Translations under genes and position numbers: made by a program
The notes under the pieces: model-generated
The model's database searches: none
What the model saw: the letters and a program-made list of their open reading frames with translations, nothing else
Told to the model about the DNA's origin: nothing
In this document: in pieces, positions 44,728 to 52,919 of the stretch
Numbering within the stretch: position 1 is the first letter of the stretch
Layout of the letters: the number at the start of each line of letters is the position of its first letter
Assembly: GCA_049366695.1 (NCBI GenBank)
Contig: JBMNCR010000064.1
Span: forward strand, 62,001 to 126,000
Length of the DNA stretch: 64,000 nt
DNA from: JBMNCR01 sp049366695
GTDB taxonomy: Bacteria > Bacillota > Clostridia > Eubacteriales > Alkalibacteraceae
Reading direction: 5' to 3'

Positions 44728-46949
44728 GCCAATTCCTCCTTTGACAACTGAGATAATGCAATTTCTTTGTAAGTTGCACAATTTTTCATTAATTCTGTAT
44801 GTGTCCCCTTACCAACTATTCTACCTTCGTCTAGAACTATAATTTGATCAGCATTTTTAATGGTTGATATTCGTTGTGCTACAATTAAAATAGTACTGAT
44901 TTCCATATTTTTCATCAATTCTTTTCTCAAGGCTGCATCTGTTTTAAAATCCAGTGCTGAAAAACTATCATCAAAAATATAAATTTTTGGTTTTTTAACT
45001 AAGGCACGAGCAATAGATAATCTTTGCTTTTGTCCTCCAGATATATTGGCTCCACCTTGTGAAATATCTGCATTAAATTTTTCTGGTTTTTCACTAATAA
45101 ACTCCATAGCTTGAGATATCTCAGATGCTTTTTTAATATCGTCTTGGGTAGCATCTTCTTTACCAAATTTTAAATTTGATTCTATAGTACCACTAAAAAG
45201 CGAACTTTTTTGAGGAACATATCCTATTTGATTACGCAAGTTATGCTGAGTTACATCTCTTACATCAAGCCCATCCACTAAAACTTTTCCACTAGTTACA
45301 TCATGAAAACGCAAAATCATACTTATTAATGTTGTTTTACCAGAACCAGTGGAACCAATAAATGCAGTGGTCTTTCCATTAGGAGCTGTGAAGCTAATTT
45401 CTTTAAGCATATCTTCTTCTGCTCCAGGATATCTAAAAGATACATTTTTAAACTCAATTTGTCCTTTAGCGTCTTTATCAAAGTTTTTTGGTTTTTTTGC
45501 ATCCTTTATTAAAGGTTTTACTTCAAGAACTTCCGCAATACGTTGGGCAGAAACTGATGCCCTAGGTATCATAATAAACATCATGGATAGCATTAAGAAA
45601 GCAAAAATAATTTGCATTGCATATTGCATAAATGCCATCATATCACCTACTTGCATACTTGATTCAGCGATTTGATGTGCTCCTATCCATACAATTAACA
45701 ATGTTACGCCATTCATAATAAACATCATAGCTGGAAAAAGGAATGCCATAACTCTATTTACAAATAGATTCGTTTTAGTTAAATTCTGATTTGCATTATC
45801 AAAGCGATTTTCTTCTACTTTCTGAGTATTAAAAGCTCTAATAACCATCATTCCTGTTAAATTTTCTCGAGTTATTAAGTTTAATTTATCTACAAGTTTT
45901 TGTATTGCTTTAAATTTAGGTAACGCAATTGAAAAAATAATTAGTATTATCCCCAATAATACAAGTACTGCAAGAGCAATAATCCAAGACATAGAGGAGC
46001 TTTTTTCAAGCGCCCTAATTACTCCACCAATACCCATAATTGGTGCATAAAACACCATTCTTATCATCATAACCATAAGCATTTGTATCTGCGTAATATC
46101 GTTAGTACTTCTCGTTATTAATGATGCTGTTGAAAACTTATCCATTTCTTCATTTGAAAAACTTTCAACGTGAGAAAATATTTTTCTTCGCACATTTCTA
46201 GCAAATCCACTTGCTGCTTTTGCTGCTAAAAAACCCACCATAATAGTACTTATCGCACCTACTACTGTTATTAATAACATAATTAATCCTGTTTTTAAAA
46301 TAAAATTACTTTGAATCTTTTCTGTGTCCATTCCAATTTCATCATATTCATTAATAATAGAATTAGTAGCCGCTTGTATTATCATACTATCCCCAAGCTC
46401 TTCAAATTCCTTATTCATTTCATCGATTATTTCACTTTTCTGCTCCATCGGCATCTGTGAAAATATTTGAAAAATATCTGTATTAGATGGCAGCTCCATT
46501 CCATTAAGATTAATCACACCGTCCTTTGATTCCTCTTTAATTTTTTCTATCCCACTTACCACCAAAAATGCTCTGCCCATTGTTAAATTGATATTCTCTA
46601 TATAATCATTTTCAACATCTTTTAATATATAAACTGCTTCTTCAGATAATATGGGATATTCTTCTATATACTCGTTAGACCTGTTACTACTGCTTTTTAT
46701 TAATTCATAACAACTCAAAACTTCATTCTTTTCATCTTCAGACATAAAAACACTAAGTTTTTCCATTTGACTTTCTCTTATAGCTTTTGGTACTGCATTT
46801 TCTATACCACCTTGCTGTATACCTTCATTTACAATGTTTGACATATAATCTGGCAGCGCTAATTCTGCCATTGCTTGAACAAACAAAAGTAATATTGCCG
46901 TAATGATTAATACAGTAAATGGTTTTAGATATTTTAACAATTTTAACAT
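44724..46949 (-). CDS. ABC exporter half-transporter with large extracellular loop, first subunit
   Basis: This 741-residue subunit has the same fold as its partner: six membrane helices and an ATPase with Walker A GSTGSGKTT, signature ISGGQKQRL and Walker B IYIFDDSFSALD. The residue after Walker B is Asp (FDDSF) instead of Glu, the mark of a degenerate ATP site in heterodimeric exporters; the switch reads IVAQRIST, with Gln in place of His. So this subunit carries the non-catalytic site. Between helix 1 (13-32) and helix 2 (about 218-240) lies an insertion of about 180 mostly polar residues, which should lie outside the cell. Second in the operon after the MarR gene. Confidence 0.93.
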   Translation of the reverse strand: MLKLLKYLKPFTVLIITAILLLFVQAMAELALPDYMSNIVNEGIQQGGIENAVPKAIRESQMEKLSVFMSEDEKNEVLSCYELIKSSSNRSNEYIEEYPILSEEAVYILKDVENDYIENINLTMGRAFLVVSGIEKIKEESKDGVINLNGMELPSNTDIFQIFSQMPMEQKSEIIDEMNKEFEELGDSMIIQAATNSIINEYDEIGMDTEKIQSNFILKTGLIMLLITVVGAISTIMVGFLAAKAASGFARNVRRKIFSHVESFSNEEMDKFSTASLITRSTNDITQIQMLMVMMIRMVFYAPIMGIGGVIRALEKSSSMSWIIALAVLVLLGIILIIFSIALPKFKAIQKLVDKLNLITRENLTGMMVIRAFNTQKVEENRFDNANQNLTKTNLFVNRVMAFLFPAMMFIMNGVTLLIVWIGAHQIAESSMQVGDMMAFMQYAMQIIFAFLMLSMMFIMIPRASVSAQRIAEVLEVKPLIKDAKKPKNFDKDAKGQIEFKNVSFRYPGAEEDMLKEISFTAPNGKTTAFIGSTGSGKTTLISMILRFHDVTSGKVLVDGLDVRDVTQHNLRNQIGYVPQKSSLFSGTIESNLKFGKEDATQDDIKKASEISQAMEFISEKPEKFNADISQGGANISGGQKQRLSIARALVKKPKIYIFDDSFSALDFKTDAALRKELMKNMEISTILIVAQRISTIKNADQIIVLDEGRIVGKGTHTELMKNCATYKEIALSQLSKEELA

Positions 46950-46975
46950 ATTATTATCTTCTCCCCATTACAAAA

Positions 46976-47488
46976 TTAATATTTTTCTTCATTGTTATCA
47001 CTTTTATTTTGATTATGTAATAACTTTTGCAAAACATCTAATCCTTCAAAAATTTTATCAATTTCTTCAGGATTTGCTTTATTTAAAATGGATTCATATT
47101 TTCTTTCCATTTCAATAAATGACTTCTTAAAAATTTCTTTATGCTTTTTTGTGATATTTACATAAATCACTCTCCTGTCATCTTTACTCCTAACTCTTTC
47201 AACACATCCTTGTTTTTCCAGCCTATCTACTATTCCTGATACTGTACTATTTGACAATCCAGTTTTTTCACTCAAATCACTAATTTTCATATTACCATGA
47301 TGAATTAAAATTCCCATTAGCATGCCTTGGGTTCCCGTTATATTCATTCCCTTTGAATGATGGCTCATATTACCCTTCATACCATCCATCACCTGTTTTA
47401 ATAATTTCATTATTCTTATGCCTTTACTTAGTTCTTTAGTTTCAATCTTAATCACACCCAATATATTTTCTATAGATATATTTACCAT
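46976..47488 (-). CDS. MarR-family regulator of the exporter operon
   Basis: A MarR winged helix is clear: MKISDLSEKTGLSNSTVSGIVDRLEKQGCV and the wing ERVRSKDDRRVIYVNITKKH. From ATG 47488 the protein has 170 residues but this start has no ribosome site; ATG 47410, with AAAGG about ten bases upstream, gives a 144-residue protein of normal MarR length. It precedes the two exporter genes by 26 bases, and a 24-bp near-perfect palindrome lies at 47491-47514. If the true start is 47410, the palindrome would be in the leader of the transcript, a common autorepressor arrangement. Ligand unknown. Confidence 0.9.
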   Translation of the reverse strand: MVNISIENILGVIKIETKELSKGIRIMKLLKQVMDGMKGNMSHHSKGMNITGTQGMLMGILIHHGNMKISDLSEKTGLSNSTVSGIVDRLEKQGCVERVRSKDDRRVIYVNITKKHKEIFKKSFIEMERKYESILNKANPEEIDKIFEGLDVLQKLLHNQNKSDNNEEKY

Positions 47489-47490
47489 AG

Positions 47491-47514
47491 ATATATTTCG
47501 TATACTAAATATAT
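47491..47514. promoter_or_regulatory. operator palindrome of the MarR-exporter operon
   Basis: ATATATTT, C, GTATAC, T, AAATATAT: 22 of 24 positions are symmetric. It lies immediately upstream of the longest MarR reading frame and is the expected autoregulatory site. Confidence 0.65.
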
Positions 47515-47554
47515 TCTACGCTTTTTTGTCACTTTGTCAATAGTATTAATCAAA

Positions 47555-48682
47555 TTAATCTAATTTCTTTCTAAATCTAACAATACTTAATACAAGTAAA
47601 AATAATCCTAAAACAAATAATAAAATAACATCATTCAGAAGATACTCTATCCCAACGCCTTTAAGTATAATTCCTCTGACTATATTTAAAAAATATGTTA
47701 ACGGTATAAGATTACCTAGAAGTTGAATTATTTTTGGCATAGCTTCTCTGGGAAAAACAAAACCAGATAATAGTACACTAGGCAAAAGTGCTAAAAATGT
47801 CATTTGCATTGCTTGCAATTGAGTTTTAGCTATAGTAGAAATAAGTATCCCTATAGACAGAGCACATATTACAAATCCTGATCCTAAAAATATCAATAAT
47901 ATCATGTTCCCTGCAACAGGAACATTAAACCAGTATATTCCTAACATTAAAGCATAAATAAAATCAATAAATCCTATTATAATGTAAGGTATTAATTTGC
48001 CTAAAATCAACTCTGGTGATTTTATAGGAGAGACTAATAATTGTTCCAAAGTACCTCTTTCTTTTTCCCTTACAAGAGCGAATGCTGTAAGTATAATAGT
48101 AATGTTTTGCATAATTAAACCTATCAAGCCTGGTATTGTATAGTTTTGATTTCTCATGGTCGGATTATATAAAACTTTAGTACTTATTTTTAATCCATTT
48201 ATATTATTTTGCATTATCTTTTGATTAATTTCTTCTATTTTCGTTGAACCATAATTTTGAGCTGCTAATACTCCACTACTAAATGCAGTTCTAGCAGTAG
48301 TAGGATCAGAACCATCTACAATAAATTGTACAGTTGTTCCATTACCATTTATTAAATTTTTAGAATAATCTGGAGGAATTATTAAGGCAGCATGAACGCT
48401 TCCTTCATTTATAGACCTCTCTATACTCTCATAATTTTGTACTGTACCGAATACATTAAAATATAAAGTATTTTTATATGTATCAATTAACTCTCTACTT
48501 TCTTCGGTATTACTTTGATCTAATACCACCATTGAAATATCATCTAATTCTGTCACTACAGCATATCCAAATAACAACATCATCATTAATGGCATCATTA
48601 TAGCTATAACAAAACTTGCTTTATCTCTTTTAATTTGTATAAACTCTTTTTTCACTATTGCCCAGAATCGTTTCCTATTCAC
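47555..48682 (-). CDS. ABC-2 type exporter permease
   Basis: A 375-residue permease of the YhhJ/YbhR type. One N-terminal helix (about 22-42) is followed by a large external domain (45-170) and five C-terminal helices. The conserved REKERGTLEQLLVSPIKSPELILGKLIPY segment is diagnostic. The preferred start is GTG 48682 with AGAGG eight bases upstream, two bases after the ATPase stop; the TTG at 48688 is too close to that site. Together with the ATPase and membrane fusion protein it forms a Gram-positive exporter, probably for drugs or lipids. Confidence 0.93.
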   Translation of the reverse strand: MNRKRFWAIVKKEFIQIKRDKASFVIAIMMPLMMMLLFGYAVVTELDDISMVVLDQSNTEESRELIDTYKNTLYFNVFGTVQNYESIERSINEGSVHAALIIPPDYSKNLINGNGTTVQFIVDGSDPTTARTAFSSGVLAAQNYGSTKIEEINQKIMQNNINGLKISTKVLYNPTMRNQNYTIPGLIGLIMQNITIILTAFALVREKERGTLEQLLVSPIKSPELILGKLIPYIIIGFIDFIYALMLGIYWFNVPVAGNMILLIFLGSGFVICALSIGILISTIAKTQLQAMQMTFLALLPSVLLSGFVFPREAMPKIIQLLGNLIPLTYFLNIVRGIILKGVGIEYLLNDVILLFVLGLFLLVLSIVRFRKKLD

Positions 48683-48684
48683 AA

Positions 48685-49473
48685 TCAAAACCTCTTTTCT
48701 TCAACTAAAAACTTTAGTTCTTCAAATGAAGATTGTACTTTTTGATTAGTGCTTTTTTCCACATATTTAATAAAAACATCCTCTAGATTTTTAACTGATT
48801 CTTTCTTTATTAATTCAGCTGGAGTTCCAAAAGCTATCAATTTACTGTTAAATATAAATCCTACATTATCACAACACTCTGCTTCATCCATATAATGAGT
48901 AGTTACTAGTACAGTTATCCCTTGTTTTGCTAGAGTAAAAATCATTTCCCAAAATATTCGTCTTGATACCGGATCTACTCCTGCCGTAGGCTCGTCTAAT
49001 ATTAATATTTTGGGTTTATGAATTAAAGCACATCCTAAAGCTAATCTTTGTTTCCAACCTCCAGAAAGATTACCTGTAATAACATTTTCTCGACCATTTA
49101 ACCCTGCCATTGAGATAATTCCCTTTTTTCTCTCCTTGCTTTCTCTACGCGTTAACCCATATATCCCTGCATAAAAATCAAGATTTTCTTTAACTGTTAA
49201 ATCTTCATATAAACTAAATTTTTGTGACATATATCCTATGTTTTGTTTTATTTTTTCTAAATTTTCATTCACATCAAAACCTAATATTTTTGCACTTCCT
49301 TCTGTTGGCGTAAGTACACCACACAACATACGTATAGTTGTAGATTTACCTGAACCATTTGGACCTAAGAATCCAAATATTTTTCCTTTTGGCACTTTAA
49401 ATGATACTTTATCTACAGCAGTAAAACTGCCAAATTTTTTTGTTAGATTTTCTATTTCTATAGCCGTAATCAT
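48685..49473 (-). CDS. ABC exporter ATP-binding protein
   Basis: Walker A GPNGSGKST (about 38-46), Q-loop IGYMSQKFSLYEDLT, signature LSGGWKQRLALGCAL, Walker B ILILDEPTAGVDP and switch His TTHYMDEA identify an ATPase of the ABC-2 exporter class (YbhF/CcmA-like), 262 residues. It follows the membrane fusion protein gene by 14 bases and precedes the permease. The signature Trp (GGWKQ) is frequent in this subfamily. Confidence 0.94.
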   Translation of the reverse strand: MITAIEIENLTKKFGSFTAVDKVSFKVPKGKIFGFLGPNGSGKSTTIRMLCGVLTPTEGSAKILGFDVNENLEKIKQNIGYMSQKFSLYEDLTVKENLDFYAGIYGLTRRESKERKKGIISMAGLNGRENVITGNLSGGWKQRLALGCALIHKPKILILDEPTAGVDPVSRRIFWEMIFTLAKQGITVLVTTHYMDEAECCDNVGFIFNSKLIAFGTPAELIKKESVKNLEDVFIKYVEKSTNQKVQSSFEELKFLVEEKRF

Positions 49474-49487
49474 ATAATCACCCTCTT

Positions 49488-50222
49488 CTATAAACTTACA
49501 TCTACCATCATTCCTATTATTCCTTTACTCTTTTCCTCTAGTTTTAATTTTACTTGAAAAAGAGTTTTAGATTTATCATCCTTCGTTTCTATATTTTTGG
49601 GTGTAAATTCGGATTCCGGCGAAATATATATTATTTCTCCTTCTTCAGTATTATTATTTATTATTACATTTAATTTCTGACCTAACTTGACCTTATCTCT
49701 GTTTTCTTCTTCAATATATATTTTTACATATTTATTATTGATATCTAAAATCTTAATAATATTAACTCCTGTGGTTGCTAACTCCCCTTTGTGAATAAAC
49801 ACTTCTGCAACAATTCCATCTATAGAAGATATTATAGATCCTTTGCTACTTTGCAATTCAGCTAATTCAACTGCAGCTTGCGCTTGTTCAATTGCACCTT
49901 GAGCTTGCACTTCTAACTCATCTGAAACATTACTAGGCAAATCTGCTTTTTTTGCTTTCGCTATCTTTAAAGCTCCTTGTGCTTGTTTTACCTGAATTTT
50001 ATACATTTCAATATCAAGTTGAGCAATTTCATCTCCTTCATTTATTTCATCACCTTGGGCAACAAAAATTTCTATTACTTTACTACTTAATTCAGATGAT
50101 ATATAATAACTTTCACATTCTACTGTACCTGTATAATTATCTGTTGATTCACTTTCATTTTTACAACCACTAAAACAAACCATTAATATAATAAAAACAA
50201 TTAATACAATTTTTTTGTTCAT
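49488..50222 (-). CDS. HlyD-type membrane fusion lipoprotein
   Basis: From ATG 50222 (GAGGAGG upstream) the protein has 244 residues with a lipoprotein signal ending in CFSGC. The rest is a periplasmic-adaptor-like fold: biotinyl-lipoyl half-motifs around SSKVIEIFVAQGDEINEGDEIAQLD, an alpha-helical hairpin rich in Ala and Gln (QVKQAQGALKIAKAKK, EVQAQGAIEQAQAAVELAELQ), the second half SIDGIVAEVFIHKGELATTG, then a beta-barrel domain. In organisms without an outer membrane such proteins assist the exporter or hold substrate. First gene of the exporter operon; a perfect palindrome lies 34 bases upstream. Confidence 0.92.
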   Translation of the reverse strand: MNKKIVLIVFIILMVCFSGCKNESESTDNYTGTVECESYYISSELSSKVIEIFVAQGDEINEGDEIAQLDIEMYKIQVKQAQGALKIAKAKKADLPSNVSDELEVQAQGAIEQAQAAVELAELQSSKGSIISSIDGIVAEVFIHKGELATTGVNIIKILDINNKYVKIYIEEENRDKVKLGQKLNVIINNNTEEGEIIYISPESEFTPKNIETKDDKSKTLFQVKLKLEEKSKGIIGMMVDVSL

Positions 50223-50255
50223 TAAAATGCCTCCTCTTTTAATCAAATACCCTTT

Positions 50256-50269
50256 TGTAAGTACTTACA
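50256..50269. promoter_or_regulatory. perfect operator palindrome upstream of the MFP/ABC-2 exporter
   Basis: TGTAAGTACTTACA is a perfect 14-bp palindrome in the leader of the exporter operon. A diverged second copy, CTAAGTACTAT, lies about 50 bases further upstream. No regulator gene is adjacent, so the binding protein is encoded elsewhere. The rest of 50270-50518 is AT-rich without other features. Confidence 0.6.
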
Positions 50270-50518
50270 TTTATTTTTTTTATAATTTATCAATATTAAT
50301 ATTTTTTTGTCTAAGTACTATCCATTATTATAACTTTTCATTTTAACTTATTAAAGTATATTTTTTGACAGGATATTTATCAACTCTATTAATCAGTACT
50401 AGATATTTTTTTCCCAACTTTCCACTTTCCCAATTTTCCTGCTTTTTTACTGTTCAGCCAGAACCAATTACCATTTTTTTATCGAATATTTTGTAAACAA
50501 CAGAAAAATACTAATAAT

Positions 50519-50941
50519 ATGAAATTAAAGATATTTAAAAAATTTATCGTTTATGGTTTAATAGGTATATGTTTGGAGATTTTTTGGACTGGATTAACTT
50601 CACTTATAAATAGTGATTATACTATGGAAGGTAGGACGTATATATGGATGTTTTTTATTTATGGAATGGCAATATTTTTTGAACCAATTCACAATACAAT
50701 TAGACAAAAAAACATATTTATAAGAGGTTTCATTTATATGTTTATTATTTTTACTATTGAGTATATTTCAGGATTTATATTAAGATGTATAATTGGAGCA
50801 TGCCCATGGAATTATACTGATTATGCTTCTATTGATGGATTAATTACTTTAAATTTTATTCCGGTATGGTTTTTTGCTGGTCTATTATTTGAACGTATTC
50901 ATGATCTTTTAAATTGTATAGTTATTAAATATAATACTTAA
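50519..50941 (+). CDS. small integral membrane protein, putative ABC-transporter type IV (CmpB-like)
   Basis: This 140-residue protein has four membrane helices. Features of the Pfam family called putative ABC-transporter type IV are visible: FIVYGLIGICLEIFWTG at the start, the YGMAIFFEPIH loop, CPWNYTDY and GLITLNFIPVWFFAGLLFERIHD at the end. Despite the family name there is no ATPase domain and its function is unknown. It is a single gene on the plus strand with a terminator behind it. A ribosome site is weak (AACAGAAAAAT), so the start is less certain than the frame. Confidence 0.75.
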   Translation: MKLKIFKKFIVYGLIGICLEIFWTGLTSLINSDYTMEGRTYIWMFFIYGMAIFFEPIHNTIRQKNIFIRGFIYMFIIFTIEYISGFILRCIIGACPWNYTDYASIDGLITLNFIPVWFFAGLLFERIHDLLNCIVIKYNT

Positions 50942-50965
50942 TATTTCATTTGCTTTTCCACATAG

Positions 50966-51005
50966 AAAGCTGTAGCAAGTTTAATAAACATTGATACAGC
51001 TTTTA
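50966..51005. terminator. terminator between membrane protein gene and hydrogenase operon
   Basis: AAAGCTGTA (50966-50974) pairs with TACAGCTTT (50995-51003), followed by TACTTGATTT. It lies between convergent genes and may serve both. Confidence 0.7.
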
Positions 51006-51065
51006 CTTGATTTATTTAGATATTGATACTTTATTGCATATAATTATTATGATTTAAGTGTTAAA

Positions 51066-52817
51066 TCATATTCTTTCTCTTTTTTCATAATGCGTGTGAA
51101 GTAGTTCATGAGCCAAATCACCATATGGTTCTCCTAGATATTCTTCATAAAGTTTTAATACTTCTTTATTCTCATGTGATTTTCTAATAGTTTTATTTCT
51201 ATCTTCTCTGTATATTGCTTCCTGACGTTTTTTTATGATATCAATATTGCCATGATGATATGGTTGACCTCCTCCTGCTATACATCCACCTGGGCAAGCC
51301 ATTATCTCTATTGCATCATACTGACTTTTACCATCTCTAATCTCTTCAAGCAGTTTTCTAGCGTTACCTAGTCCACTAGCAATGCCTATCCTTAATTCTT
51401 TTTCCCCAATATTTACTGTTGCTTTTCTAAATCCTTCTATTCCTCTTAATTGCTGAAATTCAACATCTTCTAATTCTTCTCCTGTTATCCATTCATAGGC
51501 AGTTCGTATTGCTGCTTCTATAACACCACCTGTTGTTCCAAAAATCACAGATGCACCAGTTGTTTCACCCATGGGTCTATCATAATCGCTTTGGGGCAAA
51601 TTTTCAAATTCTGTCCCTGTTTCTTTAATCATTGCACCTAATTCTCTTGTGGTTATTACTATATCCACATCATTCTTCTCATCTTTTGTCAACTCAGGAC
51701 GTTTAGCTTCAGCTTTTTTTGCTATACATGGCATAACAGAGACAACTACAATGTTATTTGGATTTATATTATGTTTTTGAGCATAGTAAGTCTTTATAAT
51801 CGTTCCAAACATTATATGCGGAGATTTACAAGTAGACGGTATTTCAAGAAGTTCAGGAAATTGATGTTCAATGAATTTTACCCACGCTGGACAACAACTT
51901 GTTAACATAGGTAAAGTTTTTTCGCTTTTAATGCGATGTATTAACTCAGATGCCTCCTCCATAATTGTTAAATCCGCTCCAAAATCAGTATCAAACACCT
52001 GATCAAATCCCATATTTTTTAATGCTGAAACAAGTTTCCCTGTAACAATAGTTCCTGGTTCTAAATCAAATAATTCTCCAATAGCTACACGTATTGCAGG
52101 AGCTGTTTGAACTACTACATACTTTTCAGGGTCATTTAATGCTGCCCAAACTTTATCAGTATGATTAATTTCTGTAAGAGCAGCTGTAGGACACACTGCT
52201 ACGCATTGACCACAATAAGTGCAAGACGACTCAATCATGGGAATATTAAATGCTGGCCCTACAAAAGAATTAAATCCACGACCTATCCCTGATAATATGC
52301 CACAAGTTTGCACTTCATTGCACATAGTTTCACATCGTCTACAATATATACACTTGTTTGGATCTTTTACGATAGCATCACTGGATATATCTTTTAGGTA
52401 GTCCATACGTTCACCTTTCCACTTTATTTCCCTTATTCCAAGTTCTGCTGCTAATGATTGTAATTCACATTGTAGATTTTTGGGACAGGTAAAACATTCG
52501 TTTGGATGATTAGATAATAATAATTCTACCGCCATACGTCTTGCAGTAATAGCTCTTAATGAATCTGTACGAATTTCCATACCATCCTCTACTTTTGTTA
52601 CACAAGATGGAACTAAACTATTTTTTCCTAATACTTCCACTATACACACTCTACAAGAAGCAGTTTTATTTACCATTTTTAAATCATGTAAATCTAAATG
52701 ACATAATGTAGGAATTTTTACTCCTACTTTATGAGCAGCTTCAAGTATAGTTATCCCTTCAGATACTGCCAGCTCATGATCATTAATTTTTACCTTAATA
52801 TCTTTTTTTTCGTTCAT
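51066..52817 (-). CDS. hndD: [FeFe] hydrogenase catalytic subunit (HndD/HydA type)
   Basis: Numbering from the upstream start at 52841, the [2Fe-2S] domain has Cys 47, 63, 66 and 80; the His-ligated cluster has H112 and C116, C119, C125; two ferredoxin clusters use C164-174 and C207-217. The H-cluster domain has LTSCCPAW (proton-transfer Cys 317), MPCIAKKAEAKR and ACPGGCIAGGGQP, followed by the small-subunit-like tail. All ligands needed for H2 chemistry are present. At 583-591 residues it matches NADP-reducing HndD and lacks the extra C-terminal [2Fe-2S] domain of Thermotoga HydA. I prefer ATG 52817, with AAGGA upstream. Last gene in the operon with NuoE- and NuoF-like subunits, so H2 is made from, or oxidised to, pyridine nucleotides with or without ferredoxin. 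Confidence 0.95.
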   Translation of the reverse strand: MNEKKDIKVKINDHELAVSEGITILEAAHKVGVKIPTLCHLDLHDLKMVNKTASCRVCIVEVLGKNSLVPSCVTKVEDGMEIRTDSLRAITARRMAVELLLSNHPNECFTCPKNLQCELQSLAAELGIREIKWKGERMDYLKDISSDAIVKDPNKCIYCRRCETMCNEVQTCGILSGIGRGFNSFVGPAFNIPMIESSCTYCGQCVAVCPTAALTEINHTDKVWAALNDPEKYVVVQTAPAIRVAIGELFDLEPGTIVTGKLVSALKNMGFDQVFDTDFGADLTIMEEASELIHRIKSEKTLPMLTSCCPAWVKFIEHQFPELLEIPSTCKSPHIMFGTIIKTYYAQKHNINPNNIVVVSVMPCIAKKAEAKRPELTKDEKNDVDIVITTRELGAMIKETGTEFENLPQSDYDRPMGETTGASVIFGTTGGVIEAAIRTAYEWITGEELEDVEFQQLRGIEGFRKATVNIGEKELRIGIASGLGNARKLLEEIRDGKSQYDAIEIMACPGGCIAGGGQPYHHGNIDIIKKRQEAIYREDRNKTIRKSHENKEVLKLYEEYLGEPYGDLAHELLHTHYEKRERI

Positions 52818-52919
52818 CCATTCTTCATTCCTTCTATGCATATATTTAGTTATTATTTTTTAGCAATTTTCTTTCGGTTATAGATTACAATAGAGTCAAT
52901 AGTAAATTTCATCTCGTAA

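Noticed and set aside
52840..52919. Frameshifted ferredoxin domain after the NuoF-like gene
   Set aside because: The 80 bases before the next gene contain no CxxCxxC pattern in any frame and are too short for the missing domain.
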